IMG/VR virus record: IMGVR_UViG_3300017963_003465
Location: 1 to 22,480 of that record
Direction: 5' to 3' (one strand)
Source of the DNA: a virus
DNA length: 22,480 bases
The notes beneath the pieces were generated by a model, which was not told where the DNA came from, did no database searches, and was given only the letters and a program-made list of their open reading frames with translations. Shown here in pieces: positions 7,784-15,501 of the stretch; the first letter of the stretch is position 1; every line of letters starts with the position of its first letter. A program made the position numbers and the translations under genes.

Positions 7784-8290
7784 ATGAGATTTAACAGTTT
7801 TGTAAAGAAATTAGATGAAGCATCAGGCTTAATGACTGTAGATGAATTCATAAAAAAATTAGAAGATGGAGTTAAAAAGATTTTTCCAAAGTCTTTTATA
7901 CAAATATATTCAGGCAAGAACTTAGGTTCTTCTATAACTTTTAAATTTGCTCTTGGAAAGGATAAATCAGAATGGAATAATGGAATTATTCATAATGATC
8001 CTTTATTTCATACATGGATGATTGGATGGGAATCATTTCAAGATAATGGATTTACGAAAGATAAAATACCTGCTGAACTTTCAATAGGTGGTTCTTTGGC
8101 TGTAAGACCTCAAGAAGGGTCTTATATGGCACAAGGAAGGGCTAAGATAGGTTGGCGAAAAAAGACAGCACCACCTGATAAAATAATTCAGCATTTCATA
8201 TCATATTTCAAGAAGATGAAGAAGGTATTAGTAGATAATAAAGATAATCTTCTTGATTATCATGTTAAAGTAGTGAAAAACAAGATATAA
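7784..8290 (+). CDS. Candidate internal head protein, unknown function
   Basis: A 168-residue protein whose first 13 residues, MRFNSFVKKLDE|A, closely follow the design of T4 internal-protein targeting sequences: a short amphipathic helix ending in L-D-E followed by Ala. The mature part would be a mixed alpha/beta domain with conserved-looking Gly and Trp positions (MIGWESFQDNGF, LSIGGSLAVRP, KIGWRKK) and a basic helical tail. No known enzyme motif is seen. It ends the head operon and is followed by a strong hairpin terminator. The start is 6 bases after TAGGAG, 9 bases from the previous stop. Confidence 0.6.
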   Translation: MRFNSFVKKLDEASGLMTVDEFIKKLEDGVKKIFPKSFIQIYSGKNLGSSITFKFALGKDKSEWNNGIIHNDPLFHTWMIGWESFQDNGFTKDKIPAELSIGGSLAVRPQEGSYMAQGRAKIGWRKKTAPPDKIIQHFISYFKKMKKVLVDNKDNLLDYHVKVVKNKI

Positions 8291-8317
8291 CAGATAGTTA
8301 GACCAAAGAAAAAATGA

Positions 8318-8358
8318 AGCTCAAAGATAGGAATATTTCCTATTTTTGGGCTTTTTTT
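8318..8358 (+). terminator. Strong rho-independent terminator
   Basis: A 16-bp stem (8318-8333 with 8337-8352, two G-T pairs) closes a 3-base loop and runs into seven T residues. It ends the unit that begins with the portal-region genes, and separates it from the scaffold and capsid genes, which have their own late promoter 20 bases further on. Confidence 0.85.
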
Positions 8359-8377
8359 ATGCATAACTTATTAATAT

Positions 8378-8385
8378 TATAAATA
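8378..8385 (+). promoter_or_regulatory. T4-type late promoter for scaffold and capsid genes
   Basis: An exact TATAAATA octamer lies directly downstream of the terminator and 34 bases before the scaffold start codon. Being placed between a terminator and a highly expressed structural operon makes it one of the better-supported promoter motifs here. Confidence 0.6.
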
Positions 8386-8418
8386 ATATATAGAAAACAC
8401 TATAGGAGGGTTACACTT

Positions 8419-9234
8419 ATGAATAAACTTCTGGAAATGCTTGGTGTTCACAAGTTAGATGAAAAGGAACAAGACGCAATCAAGGAAAAGTTAGAAACTT
8501 TGATTGAACTTAAGTCTAAAGAAATCGTAGATGAGATGCTTAAAGCAGAAAAAGAAAAGCTGATTGAGCAATATGAGGAAAAATTTGAAGCTTATAAAGA
8601 AGACATTACTTCAAAATTTTCTAATTTTGTTGATGAGATTCTTGATGAGCAAATGACAATTCCTGAAAAGGTTTTGGAATATGCAAGAAAGGGTGAGCTT
8701 TATTCTGATCTGATTGAGCAATTCAAAGTTAGACTTGGTGTGGATGAAGGACTATTAGATGAGGAAGTTAAAGCCTTATTGAAAGAAGCTAAACAAGAAA
8801 TTCAAAATTTGAGAAATAAACTTGATGAAAACATTGCTGAAAAGCTTGAAGTCAAGGGTGATGCTCAAGACCTTGCTGCTGAACTGTATGTTCGTAGAAA
8901 ATGCGATGGTTTGACAGTTGAACAATCTAATCACGTCATGGCTATGTTGGAAGGTATCAAAGACAGAAATGAAATTGACCGTAAGTTTACTGTTATTGTC
9001 GAAGCTTATAAAGCTGATGACGATGATGACGATGATGACGATGACAAGAAAAAAATGAAGAAAAAAGATAAAAAGAAAGATGATGACGATGATGACGATG
9101 ATGATATGGATGAAGGGAAGAAGGGCAAAGGAAAAGTCATAAATGAAGATATTGATCTTGATGAAGATGATGATTCCCCGTTTAAAGCTCATCTGAACAG
9201 ATATCTTAATGTCTTAAAAGAAAACAAACTGTAA
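8419..9234 (+). CDS. 22: Prohead scaffold (core) protein (T4 gp22-like)
   Basis: A 271-residue protein, the same size as T4 gp22 (269), the main scaffold around which the shell assembles before the protease digests it. It is almost wholly helical and coiled-coil-like, very rich in Glu and Lys, with the family-like stretch LEYARKGELYSDLIEQF near residues 86-102. Residues 200-209 and 221-229 are uninterrupted aspartates separated by a lysine-rich linker; the C-terminus DDDSPFKAHLNRYLNVLKEN resembles the end of gp22-type proteins. [LI]xE sites such as VIVE|A (Glu195) could be cut. It lies directly before the capsid gene, as in T4. The start follows AGGAGGG. Confidence 0.88.
   Translation: MNKLLEMLGVHKLDEKEQDAIKEKLETLIELKSKEIVDEMLKAEKEKLIEQYEEKFEAYKEDITSKFSNFVDEILDEQMTIPEKVLEYARKGELYSDLIEQFKVRLGVDEGLLDEEVKALLKEAKQEIQNLRNKLDENIAEKLEVKGDAQDLAAELYVRRKCDGLTVEQSNHVMAMLEGIKDRNEIDRKFTVIVEAYKADDDDDDDDDDKKKMKKKDKKKDDDDDDDDDMDEGKKGKGKVINEDIDLDEDDDSPFKAHLNRYLNVLKENKL
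9016..9105 (+). repeat. Aspartate-coding GAT/GAC repeat tracts in the scaffold gene
   Basis: Two tracts, 9016-9045 and 9079-9105, are made of GAT and GAC codons in a 9-base period (GAT GAC GAT) and encode 10 and 9 aspartates. They flank a lysine-rich linker. The regular DNA pattern suggests growth by slippage or unequal exchange, while the protein product stays an acidic patch. Confidence 0.8.
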
Positions 9235-9286
9235 GATGTAATTTTGTTAGAAGTGAATTAAAAAAATACTTAGGAGGAAACACAAT

Positions 9287-10522
9287 ATGAATATTAGAGA
9301 CTTAGTTAAAAAGTGGGATGCTGTTCTTCAGGAAGGGAAACAGATTACATCTGACAGCGTTAAAAAGTCTACGGCTATTATGCTTGAAAACCAACATAAT
9401 TTCCTGATGGAAACTACAGGTTGGGGTACAGGTGCAGATTCTTTAGGTGCAGGTGATGGTAGAGGTATTGATGGTGCTACTTATCCTACATCAGGTATGT
9501 TTCATAAGATTGCTGTTCCTATGGTACGTAGAACTTTCCCTGAATTGGTTGCTCATCAATTAGTTGGTGTACAGCCTTTAACCGGACCTGTTGGACTTGC
9601 TTTCGCTTTGAGATTTAGAGCAGGAACCACAGCAGGAAGTTACGTAGCTAATTCTACTGAACTTGGATACAATAACATTGATTCAAGCTATTCAGGGTCT
9701 TATATTACATCAGCAGGTGAAGCACTTGGTTCTAAAGCAGGTACAGGTGTTGGAAACGATATCGGTCTTGGTATTGGAGCAGGTACACATATCCGTGAAG
9801 TGAACTTGACTGTTGAAAAGACTCAAGTAGAAGCAAAAACAAGAAAATTGAGAAGCAGATGGTCTCTTGAGATTGCTCAAGACCTTAAAGCAATGCATGG
9901 ATTAAATCTTGAGGAAGAAATGATGGATATTCTTGCCTATGAGATTACCCAAGAAATTGACCGTGAACTTATGTCAGCTATTGATGCTACAGTACGTGGT
10001 GTTAGTGGATATGATACTACATGGGATTTTCTTGCAAGTGCTCAAGGTGTTAAGGGTAGATGGGAAATGGAAAGATATAGAGAACTGTATCACAACATTA
10101 TCCGTAGAACTCAAGATATTGCTATCAATACAAGACGTGGTAGTGGTAATTGGTTAGTTGGTAATCCAAGAGCCGTTGCTATTCTTGAGACATTGGCAGC
10201 TTTCGCTATTGCTCCTGTCCCTGGTGATGTTACCACACAACCTACGGGTGTCAGCAGAATTGGTTCACTTGATGGTAGACTTGTTGTTTATAGAGATACC
10301 TTTGAGAGTAGAGATCAATTGATTGTTGGTTATAAGGGACCAAGTGAGTATGATACTGGTGTTATTTATCTACCTTACATTCAATTATTGGCTAGTAGAG
10401 CAGTATTTGAAAACTCATTTCAACCTACTGTTGGATTGATGAGTAGATATGCCATTCATAACCATTTGTTTGGTGCGAGAGAGTATTACCAATTGATTCA
10501 GTTGGCAAATATTCCTCAATAA
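9287..10522 (+). CDS. 23: Major capsid protein (T4 gp23-like)
   Basis: A 411-residue HK97-fold shell protein. The segment MVRRTFPELVAHQLVGVQPL at about residues 78-97 followed by FALRFRA is the hallmark of gp23 homologues. T4 gp23 (521 residues) loses its first 65 residues by cleavage after I-A-E; here LQE|G (Glu16), MLE|N (Glu34) and FLME|T (Glu42) are candidates, and the last one sits just before the glycine-rich stretch that begins the mature protein in this family. The protein is about 110 residues shorter than T4 gp23, so an insertion domain is probably reduced or absent. It is preceded by the scaffold gene and a TAGGAGG ribosome site. It ends at a terminator shared with the opposite-strand operon. 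Confidence 0.93.
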   Translation: MNIRDLVKKWDAVLQEGKQITSDSVKKSTAIMLENQHNFLMETTGWGTGADSLGAGDGRGIDGATYPTSGMFHKIAVPMVRRTFPELVAHQLVGVQPLTGPVGLAFALRFRAGTTAGSYVANSTELGYNNIDSSYSGSYITSAGEALGSKAGTGVGNDIGLGIGAGTHIREVNLTVEKTQVEAKTRKLRSRWSLEIAQDLKAMHGLNLEEEMMDILAYEITQEIDRELMSAIDATVRGVSGYDTTWDFLASAQGVKGRWEMERYRELYHNIIRRTQDIAINTRRGSGNWLVGNPRAVAILETLAAFAIAPVPGDVTTQPTGVSRIGSLDGRLVVYRDTFESRDQLIVGYKGPSEYDTGVIYLPYIQLLASRAVFENSFQPTVGLMSRYAIHNHLFGAREYYQLIQLANIPQ

Positions 10523-10541
10523 TATATAAAATGAGGGGTTC

Positions 10542-10571
10542 AAAAGGGGGAGTTTTACTCCCCCTTTTTTT
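10542..10571. terminator. Bidirectional hairpin terminator between converging operons
   Basis: AAAAGGGGGAG pairs with CTCCCCCTTTT around a TTTTA loop, with seven T residues on the plus-strand side and an A run that reads as T on the minus strand. It can end both the capsid transcript and the minus-strand operon, whose last stop codon overlaps the T run. Confidence 0.85.
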
Positions 10572-10932
10572 ATCCTAATTTAAATCCTGCTTTTTCCTTC
10601 TGATTAGAATCAATAAGATATGCTATAGAATACATTTCTTGCAATGACATAATATACATAGGAGAATGAGAATTACATTCGATAATTCTATTTTGACCAC
10701 TTAACTTAATATCATATTCAGCACATTTAGCAAATACATTACCAAATTCAGTTTTACAATAATTAAGGTTTCTACAATTATAACACATACCAATTAAATC
10801 TTCTAATAATCCCTTTCTTTCATTACCATGAGAATTCCATGCTTCCATTCCCAAAGAAGAAGATATGGTTTCTAATTGTTCTTCTACCGCACGTCTATCA
10901 TCATTTTTTAATTCAGTTATTTTTTTTGCCAT
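10570..10932 (-). CDS. Cysteine-rich hypothetical protein, probable zinc binder
   Basis: A 120-residue protein with an N-terminal helical region and cysteines at 50, 53, 59, 70 and 86 (CYNCRNLNYC, then KC and EC). The spacing suggests a small zinc-ribbon-like site. No family name is recognised. It is the last gene of the minus-strand operon, 3 bases after the kinase-like gene, with GAAGGA as ribosome site. It may serve as a small nucleic-acid or protein-binding accessory factor, but this is only inferred from the cysteine pattern. Confidence 0.6.
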   Translation of the reverse strand: MAKKITELKNDDRRAVEEQLETISSSLGMEAWNSHGNERKGLLEDLIGMCYNCRNLNYCKTEFGNVFAKCAEYDIKLSGQNRIIECNSHSPMYIMSLQEMYSIAYLIDSNQKEKAGFKLG

Positions 10933-10935
10933 AAA

Positions 10936-11325
10936 TTATCCTTCCACCATCATTTCTTCATGATCAGGTTCTTCATAATCACTACCTTCCCATAATGTAC
11001 CATTAGGCATATAAATCAACATTGATTTATCAAATAATTTTCTTGCTTTCATTCTCCATTCCTTTTTAGGGGATATAATAGCAACAATAACAATAAATCC
11101 TTGCTTTTCAGCTATGGCAGCATAATTAGCAATTTTCATTATATGTTTTTCTCTATTATCATCTTGTGGAGAAGATATATCTTCAATTACATCCCCAAAT
11201 TGTTCCCTAACAATGTCACTATCTAAAAACAATACTTTTTGATCAAAAGATTCGAACATTCTTTTTAATCTTTTAGCATATACTGTTTTACCTGATGATG
11301 ACCTTCCTGTTATCCAAATTACCAT
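10936..11325 (-). CDS. Compact APS-kinase-like P-loop kinase
   Basis: A 129-residue P-loop protein. GRSSSGKT at residues 7-14 is the Walker A motif; DSDIVR (35-40), DDNREKHI (55-62) and ISPKKEWR (84-91) match conserved positions of adenylylsulfate kinase, which phosphorylates APS to PAPS. The usual enzyme has about 170-200 residues; here the region after the ISP motif is short and runs straight into WEGSDYEEPDHEE, which resembles the family's C-terminal FTGxxxPYExP. It is therefore a reduced version, and its substrate could differ (another nucleotide or a phosphosugar). It lies 3 bases after the deaminase-like gene with AGGAG as ribosome site, in an operon of sugar-nucleotide and nucleotide enzymes. 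Confidence 0.75.
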   Translation of the reverse strand: MVIWITGRSSSGKTVYAKRLKRMFESFDQKVLFLDSDIVREQFGDVIEDISSPQDDNREKHIMKIANYAAIAEKQGFIVIVAIISPKKEWRMKARKLFDKSMLIYMPNGTLWEGSDYEEPDHEEMMVEG

Positions 11326-11328
11326 ATT

Positions 11329-11961
11329 TTACTCCTTAATAAAATCATATGTTCTAATTGCAATTCCACTTTCTTTTAAAAGATATGGGGCTGATTGATC
11401 ATAAAATGATCCATCAAGTTTAGTAACAATAATTTCTTCAATGCCTGAATTGATTATTTCAATAAGACAAGGAGTACAAGGTACACCACATGTCATATAA
11501 ATTTTAGTTCCTTTCAATGCATGAAGACCTAATCTTGCAGCATTAACAATAGCATTTCTTTCTGCATGTCCTGCTACACACCATTCTAAACCTTGTCCTG
11601 ATTTAAATCCCATTTCAGGTACATATCTTGGACATTTACCTTTCAAATATTTATTGAAGAAATCTCCATTTGGTGAGATATAACCAAATGAACTTTTTCC
11701 ATCATTACCAGGATGTTCAACAGAATTAGCAATAGCAACCTTTCTCATATCTCCATCTACTAACCATCTTTCATCACATGTTCTTACGCCTCTAGGTGGT
11801 CCGTTATATCCTGTTGAAATAACTGTATTATCTAACACAATTGCTGCTCCAATTTTTCTTGAAAGACATTTTGAATTAGATGCAACCACTTTACAAATAT
11901 TATAAAAATATTCATCCCATGATTTGGGATTCTCCATATCCACAGTATAACTATTTATCAT
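11329..11961 (-). CDS. dCMP-deaminase-family zinc protein
   Basis: A 210-residue member of the cytidine/deoxycytidylate deaminase family. The zinc and catalytic motif HAE (132-134, GHAERNA) and the second zinc motif PCTPC (161-165) are intact. SRKIGAAIV and GYNGPPRGV near residues 34-60 match dCMP deaminases, which turn dCMP to dUMP for thymidylate synthesis; T4 encodes one (cd, 193 residues). An insertion at about 61-125 with Cys and Trp residues lies between the substrate region and HAE, a place where dCMP deaminases carry a regulatory or extra zinc segment. Its start overlaps the epimerase gene by 11 bases, with AAGGAG upstream. Other nucleotides or modified bases are possible substrates. 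Confidence 0.82.
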   Translation of the reverse strand: MINSYTVDMENPKSWDEYFYNICKVVASNSKCLSRKIGAAIVLDNTVISTGYNGPPRGVRTCDERWLVDGDMRKVAIANSVEHPGNDGKSSFGYISPNGDFFNKYLKGKCPRYVPEMGFKSGQGLEWCVAGHAERNAIVNAARLGLHALKGTKIYMTCGVPCTPCLIEIINSGIEEIIVTKLDGSFYDQSAPYLLKESGIAIRTYDFIKE

Positions 11962-12898
11962 TTTTCATCTCCTTTATTGTTTTCATTAATCCTTCTATTA
12001 ATCCTACTTTTGGACTCCATCCTAATTTAAATGTTGCTTCTGATATATCAGGTATCCTTTGAAATACTTCTGAATCAGACCTATCATCCATCAATTTAAA
12101 ATTTGGTCTTTCCACCATTAAATTAAAAATAAGATAAGCAAGTTTTTTAATTGATATATATCCTGATGGGTTTCCAATATTTATTGGTCTTGTTATTCCT
12201 TCTGTTTCCATTAACAAATTTAAAGCCTCTACTGTATCAGTAACATAACAGAATGATCTTTTTTGATCTCCTGAACCATGAATCTTGATTGGTCTCTCAT
12301 AGATAAAATTTGCTATAACCCTTCCATCATCTTTCGCCATTCTTGGACCGTAACAGTTAAATAGTCTTGCAATCCTAACTTCAGGTTCTTTATATTTCTT
12401 CAAATAGTTCCATATTAATGTTTCTGCTGCTCTTTTTCCTTCAACATAACAAGACCTATCAGATAATATATTAATATTTTCACCTATTTGAAGCTCATTT
12501 ATGGGTTGATTTTTAGTGTCACCATAAACTTCACTACTTGATGTAAATAGAAACCTTGCTTTACATTCAGTTGCTAATTGCAACATATTATATGTTCCCA
12601 TGATGTTACTCATCATTGTTTCTATTGGCATTTTCTGATAATGTACGGGGGATGCAGGACAAGCTAAATGATAAATTCTATCTATATTTCTATATTTCTT
12701 ATTGATATTACACCATATATAGGAATTTGACATTTTATTTCTAACATCAGCAATCAAAAAATGTACGTCTTTAGGTACATTATCTATTGATCCATTTAAT
12801 AGATTATCAATACCCACAACTGTATGTCCTTGATTTAACAACAAATCACATAAATGAGACCCTATTAAACCTGCTGCTCCTGTAACTAAAATATTCAT
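11951..12898 (-). CDS. NAD-dependent sugar-nucleotide epimerase/decarboxylase (UXS-like)
   Basis: A 315-residue short-chain dehydrogenase of the extended type. GAAGLIG at 7-13 binds NAD; the catalytic set is Ser122 or a neighbour in TSSSEVYG, Tyr151 and Lys155 (YVEGK). HLACPASPVHYQ (78-88), ARLFNCYGPRM and DQKRSFCYVTD match UDP-glucuronate decarboxylase (UDP-xylose synthase), giving that as the most likely reaction; a related 4-epimerase or dehydratase is the alternative. It is the first gene of the minus-strand operon, behind AGGAG and a sigma70-like promoter. With the DegT aminotransferase at the left of the window it could feed a sugar such as a 4-amino pentose, but the two are 10 kb apart and on opposite strands. 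Confidence 0.85.
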   Translation of the reverse strand: MNILVTGAAGLIGSHLCDLLLNQGHTVVGIDNLLNGSIDNVPKDVHFLIADVRNKMSNSYIWCNINKKYRNIDRIYHLACPASPVHYQKMPIETMMSNIMGTYNMLQLATECKARFLFTSSSEVYGDTKNQPINELQIGENINILSDRSCYVEGKRAAETLIWNYLKKYKEPEVRIARLFNCYGPRMAKDDGRVIANFIYERPIKIHGSGDQKRSFCYVTDTVEALNLLMETEGITRPINIGNPSGYISIKKLAYLIFNLMVERPNFKLMDDRSDSEVFQRIPDISEATFKLGWSPKVGLIEGLMKTIKEMKNDK

Positions 12899-12917
12899 AT
12901 TAACTCCTTTTTTGCAT

Positions 12918-12946
12918 AGTATACCACAAAAATCCCAAAATGTTAA
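12918..12946 (-). promoter_or_regulatory. Sigma70-like promoter of the minus-strand operon
   Basis: On the minus strand TTAACA (12941-12946) and TATACT (12918-12923) are separated by exactly 17 bases, and a TGG just before the -10 makes an extended -10 element. It lies 20 bases before the ATG of the UXS-like gene. This is a host-type vegetative promoter, in contrast to the TATAAATA motifs before the plus-strand late genes, and suggests early or middle expression. Confidence 0.7.
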
Positions 12947-12978
12947 TTGACTTTTTTAATTTTTTTTGGTAAAGAATG

Positions 12979-12986
12979 CATAAATA
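12979..12986 (+). promoter_or_regulatory. Possible T4-type late promoter before the small terminase gene
   Basis: CATAAATA, one mismatch from TATAAATA, lies 38 bases before the start codon at 13025 in the divergent gap. The spacing is like that of the exact matches elsewhere in the window. Confidence 0.4.
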
Positions 12987-13024
12987 TATACAGAAATACC
13001 ATTTATAAGGGGGAATTTGTATAT

Positions 13025-13498
13025 ATGCCAAGACATAATAATGAATTAAACTTAGATAATTTAGATCAAATTTTTCAGGAAACTGATAATCTTGATAGAG
13101 ACATGGAACAAAAAAGGGTTGACTTTCAAACCGATATAGACTATAGTGATGCAATAAAAACATTGGAAAGCAATATATATAATGCAAATCAATTATTGGA
13201 GAAAATACAGCATGAAATGAATAATGGTAATTTTTCCGCTAGATTAGCTGAAGTTGCGAGTACAGTTATTAATTCCATTACCCAAGCATCAAAAGAAATC
13301 CTTTCTGATGAAAACTATGGGGAATATATGGAAGTAAGAAGGGCATTGGTACAATTAAAGGCTAAGGAAATGGAAATTAAAGAGATGAGAGGGGTGAGAC
13401 CCACTAATCAAACCAATGTTCTTGTAACATCAAGGGAAGAACTTCTAAAAATGTTGCAGGATAAAAAGCCAAAGGAAATAGAATCAAACCAAACGTGA
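13025..13498 (+). CDS. 16: Probable terminase small subunit (T4 gp16-like)
   Basis: A 157-residue, mainly helical protein. T4 gp16 (164 residues) has an acidic N-terminus, a D-Y-x(3)-R entry, a central helical pair with an A-R/H-x-x-E-V element, and an end with a NA-V-x-x-S-x-x-EL motif. Here the order is DIDYSDAIKTLE (37-48), ARLAEVASTVINSI (72-85), then NVLVTSREELLKML (131-144), the same plan. It would bind the genome and stimulate the large subunit. The ATG at 13025 is chosen because AAGGGGG precedes it; an upstream ATG in frame lacks a ribosome site. In T4 gene 16 abuts gene 17; here it is separated from the large terminase by almost 7 kb holding the PrkA trio. The call rests on pattern, not on alignment. 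Confidence 0.65.
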   Translation: MPRHNNELNLDNLDQIFQETDNLDRDMEQKRVDFQTDIDYSDAIKTLESNIYNANQLLEKIQHEMNNGNFSARLAEVASTVINSITQASKEILSDENYGEYMEVRRALVQLKAKEMEIKEMRGVRPTNQTNVLVTSREELLKMLQDKKPKEIESNQT

Positions 13499-13511
13499 AA
13501 GGAGTCACAAT

Positions 13512-15500
13512 ATGGAAGTTTTGAATCAGGATTTTAGAGACATTATTTTAAAACAGCAAGAGGAAATTGGGCCTACTGTATGGGAAGGTAATGTTATAGA
13601 TTACATGGAGTTAGTAAAAGAAAACCCTATGCTTTCGATGCTTGCACCTGCAAGAATCTATAACATGATCATGAAAAAAGGTATTTCACCTGTTCCTGAA
13701 AATAGAAAAACTAGGGGATATGAAGACCTTGTATCATATAATTTCTTTAAGGGTAAAATCTTTGGAACATATGAGCCAATTCATGATATGATGAAGTTTC
13801 TCAAGGCAGCAGCAAGACGTACTGAAACAGGTAAACGTATTCTGATGCTTATGGGACCAGTTTCTTCAGGTAAATCTACCATTGCTTACCTTATTAAAAG
13901 AGGATTGGAAATGGATGATTCACCTATCTATGCTATTCAAGGGTGTCCTATTCATGAAGACCCACTTCATTCAGTTCCGTTAAGGTTTCGTGAAGAATGG
14001 AATGAAAAACTTGGTGTTCGTATTGAAGGTGAATTGTGTCCTGTATGTCAATTGAATTTGTTGAAAAATCATACATCTAAAGATGGTGTTGAAAAATGGT
14101 ATGAAATGCCTGTTGAAATGATTAAAATTTCAGAGCAAAGACGTACAGGTATTGGAACATTTTCTCCTACTGATCCTAAAAGTCAAGATATTACAGAATT
14201 GATTGGCAAGGTCAATATGTCAAAATTGCATATGTATGGTGAAAGTGATCCAAGAGCATATCAGTTTGATGGAGAACTTCAGGTTTCTAATCGTGGTCTT
14301 ATTGAATACATTGAAATCTTGAAAGCTGATCTTAAGTTTCACCATGTTCTTATTACGCTTGCTCAAGAACAGCTTATCAAAACGCCCGGATTTCCTCAAA
14401 TGTATCTTGATGAGCTTATCTTGTCTCATACTAATCAGACTGAATTTGATAAGTTTCGAAATGATCAAACCAATGAAGCTTTGCATAGCCGTATCTATCA
14501 TGTTAGAGTTCCTTGGAATGATACCATTAAAGATGAAATTGAGATTTACAAAAAACTGATTGCTGAATCTGAATTCAATAAGATTCATATTGCTCCGGGT
14601 ACTCTTGAAGTTGCTGCTCAATTTGCAATTCTTACAAGACTTGTACCTTCTAAAAAGATCAGTTTAATTAAAAAGATGAAACTGTATAATAATGAATACT
14701 TGGAAGAATTTTCTAAAGGTAAAGACAGAGATATCAAAGTTATACGTGAAGAAGGTAGAAAAAATGGGGAATGTATGAGTGGTATTGATCCACGTTTTAT
14801 CACTAATGCTATCAATATTGCTCTTGGTCAAAAAGAGCATGTTGAAACTGAAGATGAGAGATATCAAGGATGTATTACTCCACTTGATATGATTAGAGCA
14901 TTAAGAGATAATTTTGATCATCATATGGGTGGAAATGATAAAGACAAAGAAATGTTTATGAATCTTTTAACAGCAGGTGAAGATTCTGTTATTGCAGAAT
15001 ATAAAGAATTTGCTAAAAAAGAAGTAAGCAAAGCCTTTGTCCATGCCTTTGATGATCAAGCAGCAGAACTTTTTGAACGATATGATATCAACTGTAAAGC
15101 ATTCTGTAAAGATGAAACCGTTCTAGATGAGGTTACGGGTGAATATCATGAACCTGATGAAAAGATTCTAAGAGCAGTTGAAGAATTGATTCCTGTTCCC
15201 AATGAATCTAAACGTGAATTCCGTAAAGGGGTTTATGTTTATAAATCCGATTGCCTTGAACAAGGTAAAGAATGGAAATGGGATACTTATAAGCCATTAA
15301 AAGATGCAATTGAAAAGAAACTCATGGATGATCTTAAAAATGTTGTTACACTTTCAATTGCCAATACAGTATCTACTTCTTCTAAGGTTAAAGCAAGACG
15401 TTCAAGAGCTTTGAAGACTTTGAAGAAAAAAGGTTACTGTGTTCATTGTGCAAATGCTACTTTGGGTTTTGTAAGTGAAATCCTTAGACGTGAAAATTAA
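13512..15500 (+). CDS. prkA: PrkA-family AAA+ serine protein kinase (YeaG-like)
   Basis: A 662-residue protein, the size of E. coli YeaG/PrkA (644). The N-terminal AAA-type domain has Walker A GPVSSGKST at 115-123 and the family segments CPIHEDP (145), EGELCPVC (172-179), GTFSPTDPKSQD (215-226) and VSNRGLIEYIEILKA (258-272). The C-terminal PrkA domain is also complete: DEKILRAVEELIPVP, LKDAIEKKLMDDLKN and GYCVHCANATLGFVSEIL line up with the bacterial protein. PrkA is known as a kinase and, in some bacteria, an ATP-dependent protease linked to stress, starvation and sporulation. Here it is followed by DUF444 and SpoVR, its usual bacterial partners. The start follows AAAGGAGT, 13 bases after the small terminase stop. 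All key regions are intact, so it is probably active. Confidence 0.93.
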   Translation: MEVLNQDFRDIILKQQEEIGPTVWEGNVIDYMELVKENPMLSMLAPARIYNMIMKKGISPVPENRKTRGYEDLVSYNFFKGKIFGTYEPIHDMMKFLKAAARRTETGKRILMLMGPVSSGKSTIAYLIKRGLEMDDSPIYAIQGCPIHEDPLHSVPLRFREEWNEKLGVRIEGELCPVCQLNLLKNHTSKDGVEKWYEMPVEMIKISEQRRTGIGTFSPTDPKSQDITELIGKVNMSKLHMYGESDPRAYQFDGELQVSNRGLIEYIEILKADLKFHHVLITLAQEQLIKTPGFPQMYLDELILSHTNQTEFDKFRNDQTNEALHSRIYHVRVPWNDTIKDEIEIYKKLIAESEFNKIHIAPGTLEVAAQFAILTRLVPSKKISLIKKMKLYNNEYLEEFSKGKDRDIKVIREEGRKNGECMSGIDPRFITNAINIALGQKEHVETEDERYQGCITPLDMIRALRDNFDHHMGGNDKDKEMFMNLLTAGEDSVIAEYKEFAKKEVSKAFVHAFDDQAAELFERYDINCKAFCKDETVLDEVTGEYHEPDEKILRAVEELIPVPNESKREFRKGVYVYKSDCLEQGKEWKWDTYKPLKDAIEKKLMDDLKNVVTLSIANTVSTSSKVKARRSRALKTLKKKGYCVHCANATLGFVSEILRREN

Positions 15501-15501
15501 A

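Noticed and set aside
8776-9192. Open frame of 138 residues on the minus strand
   Set aside because: It is an Ile/Val/Phe-rich shadow of the aspartate and lysine codons of the scaffold gene, with no ribosome site.
12968-12979. Second sigma54-like element (TTGG then TGC) before the small terminase gene
   Set aside because: GG and GC are 10 rather than 12 bases apart, which sigma54 does not tolerate.
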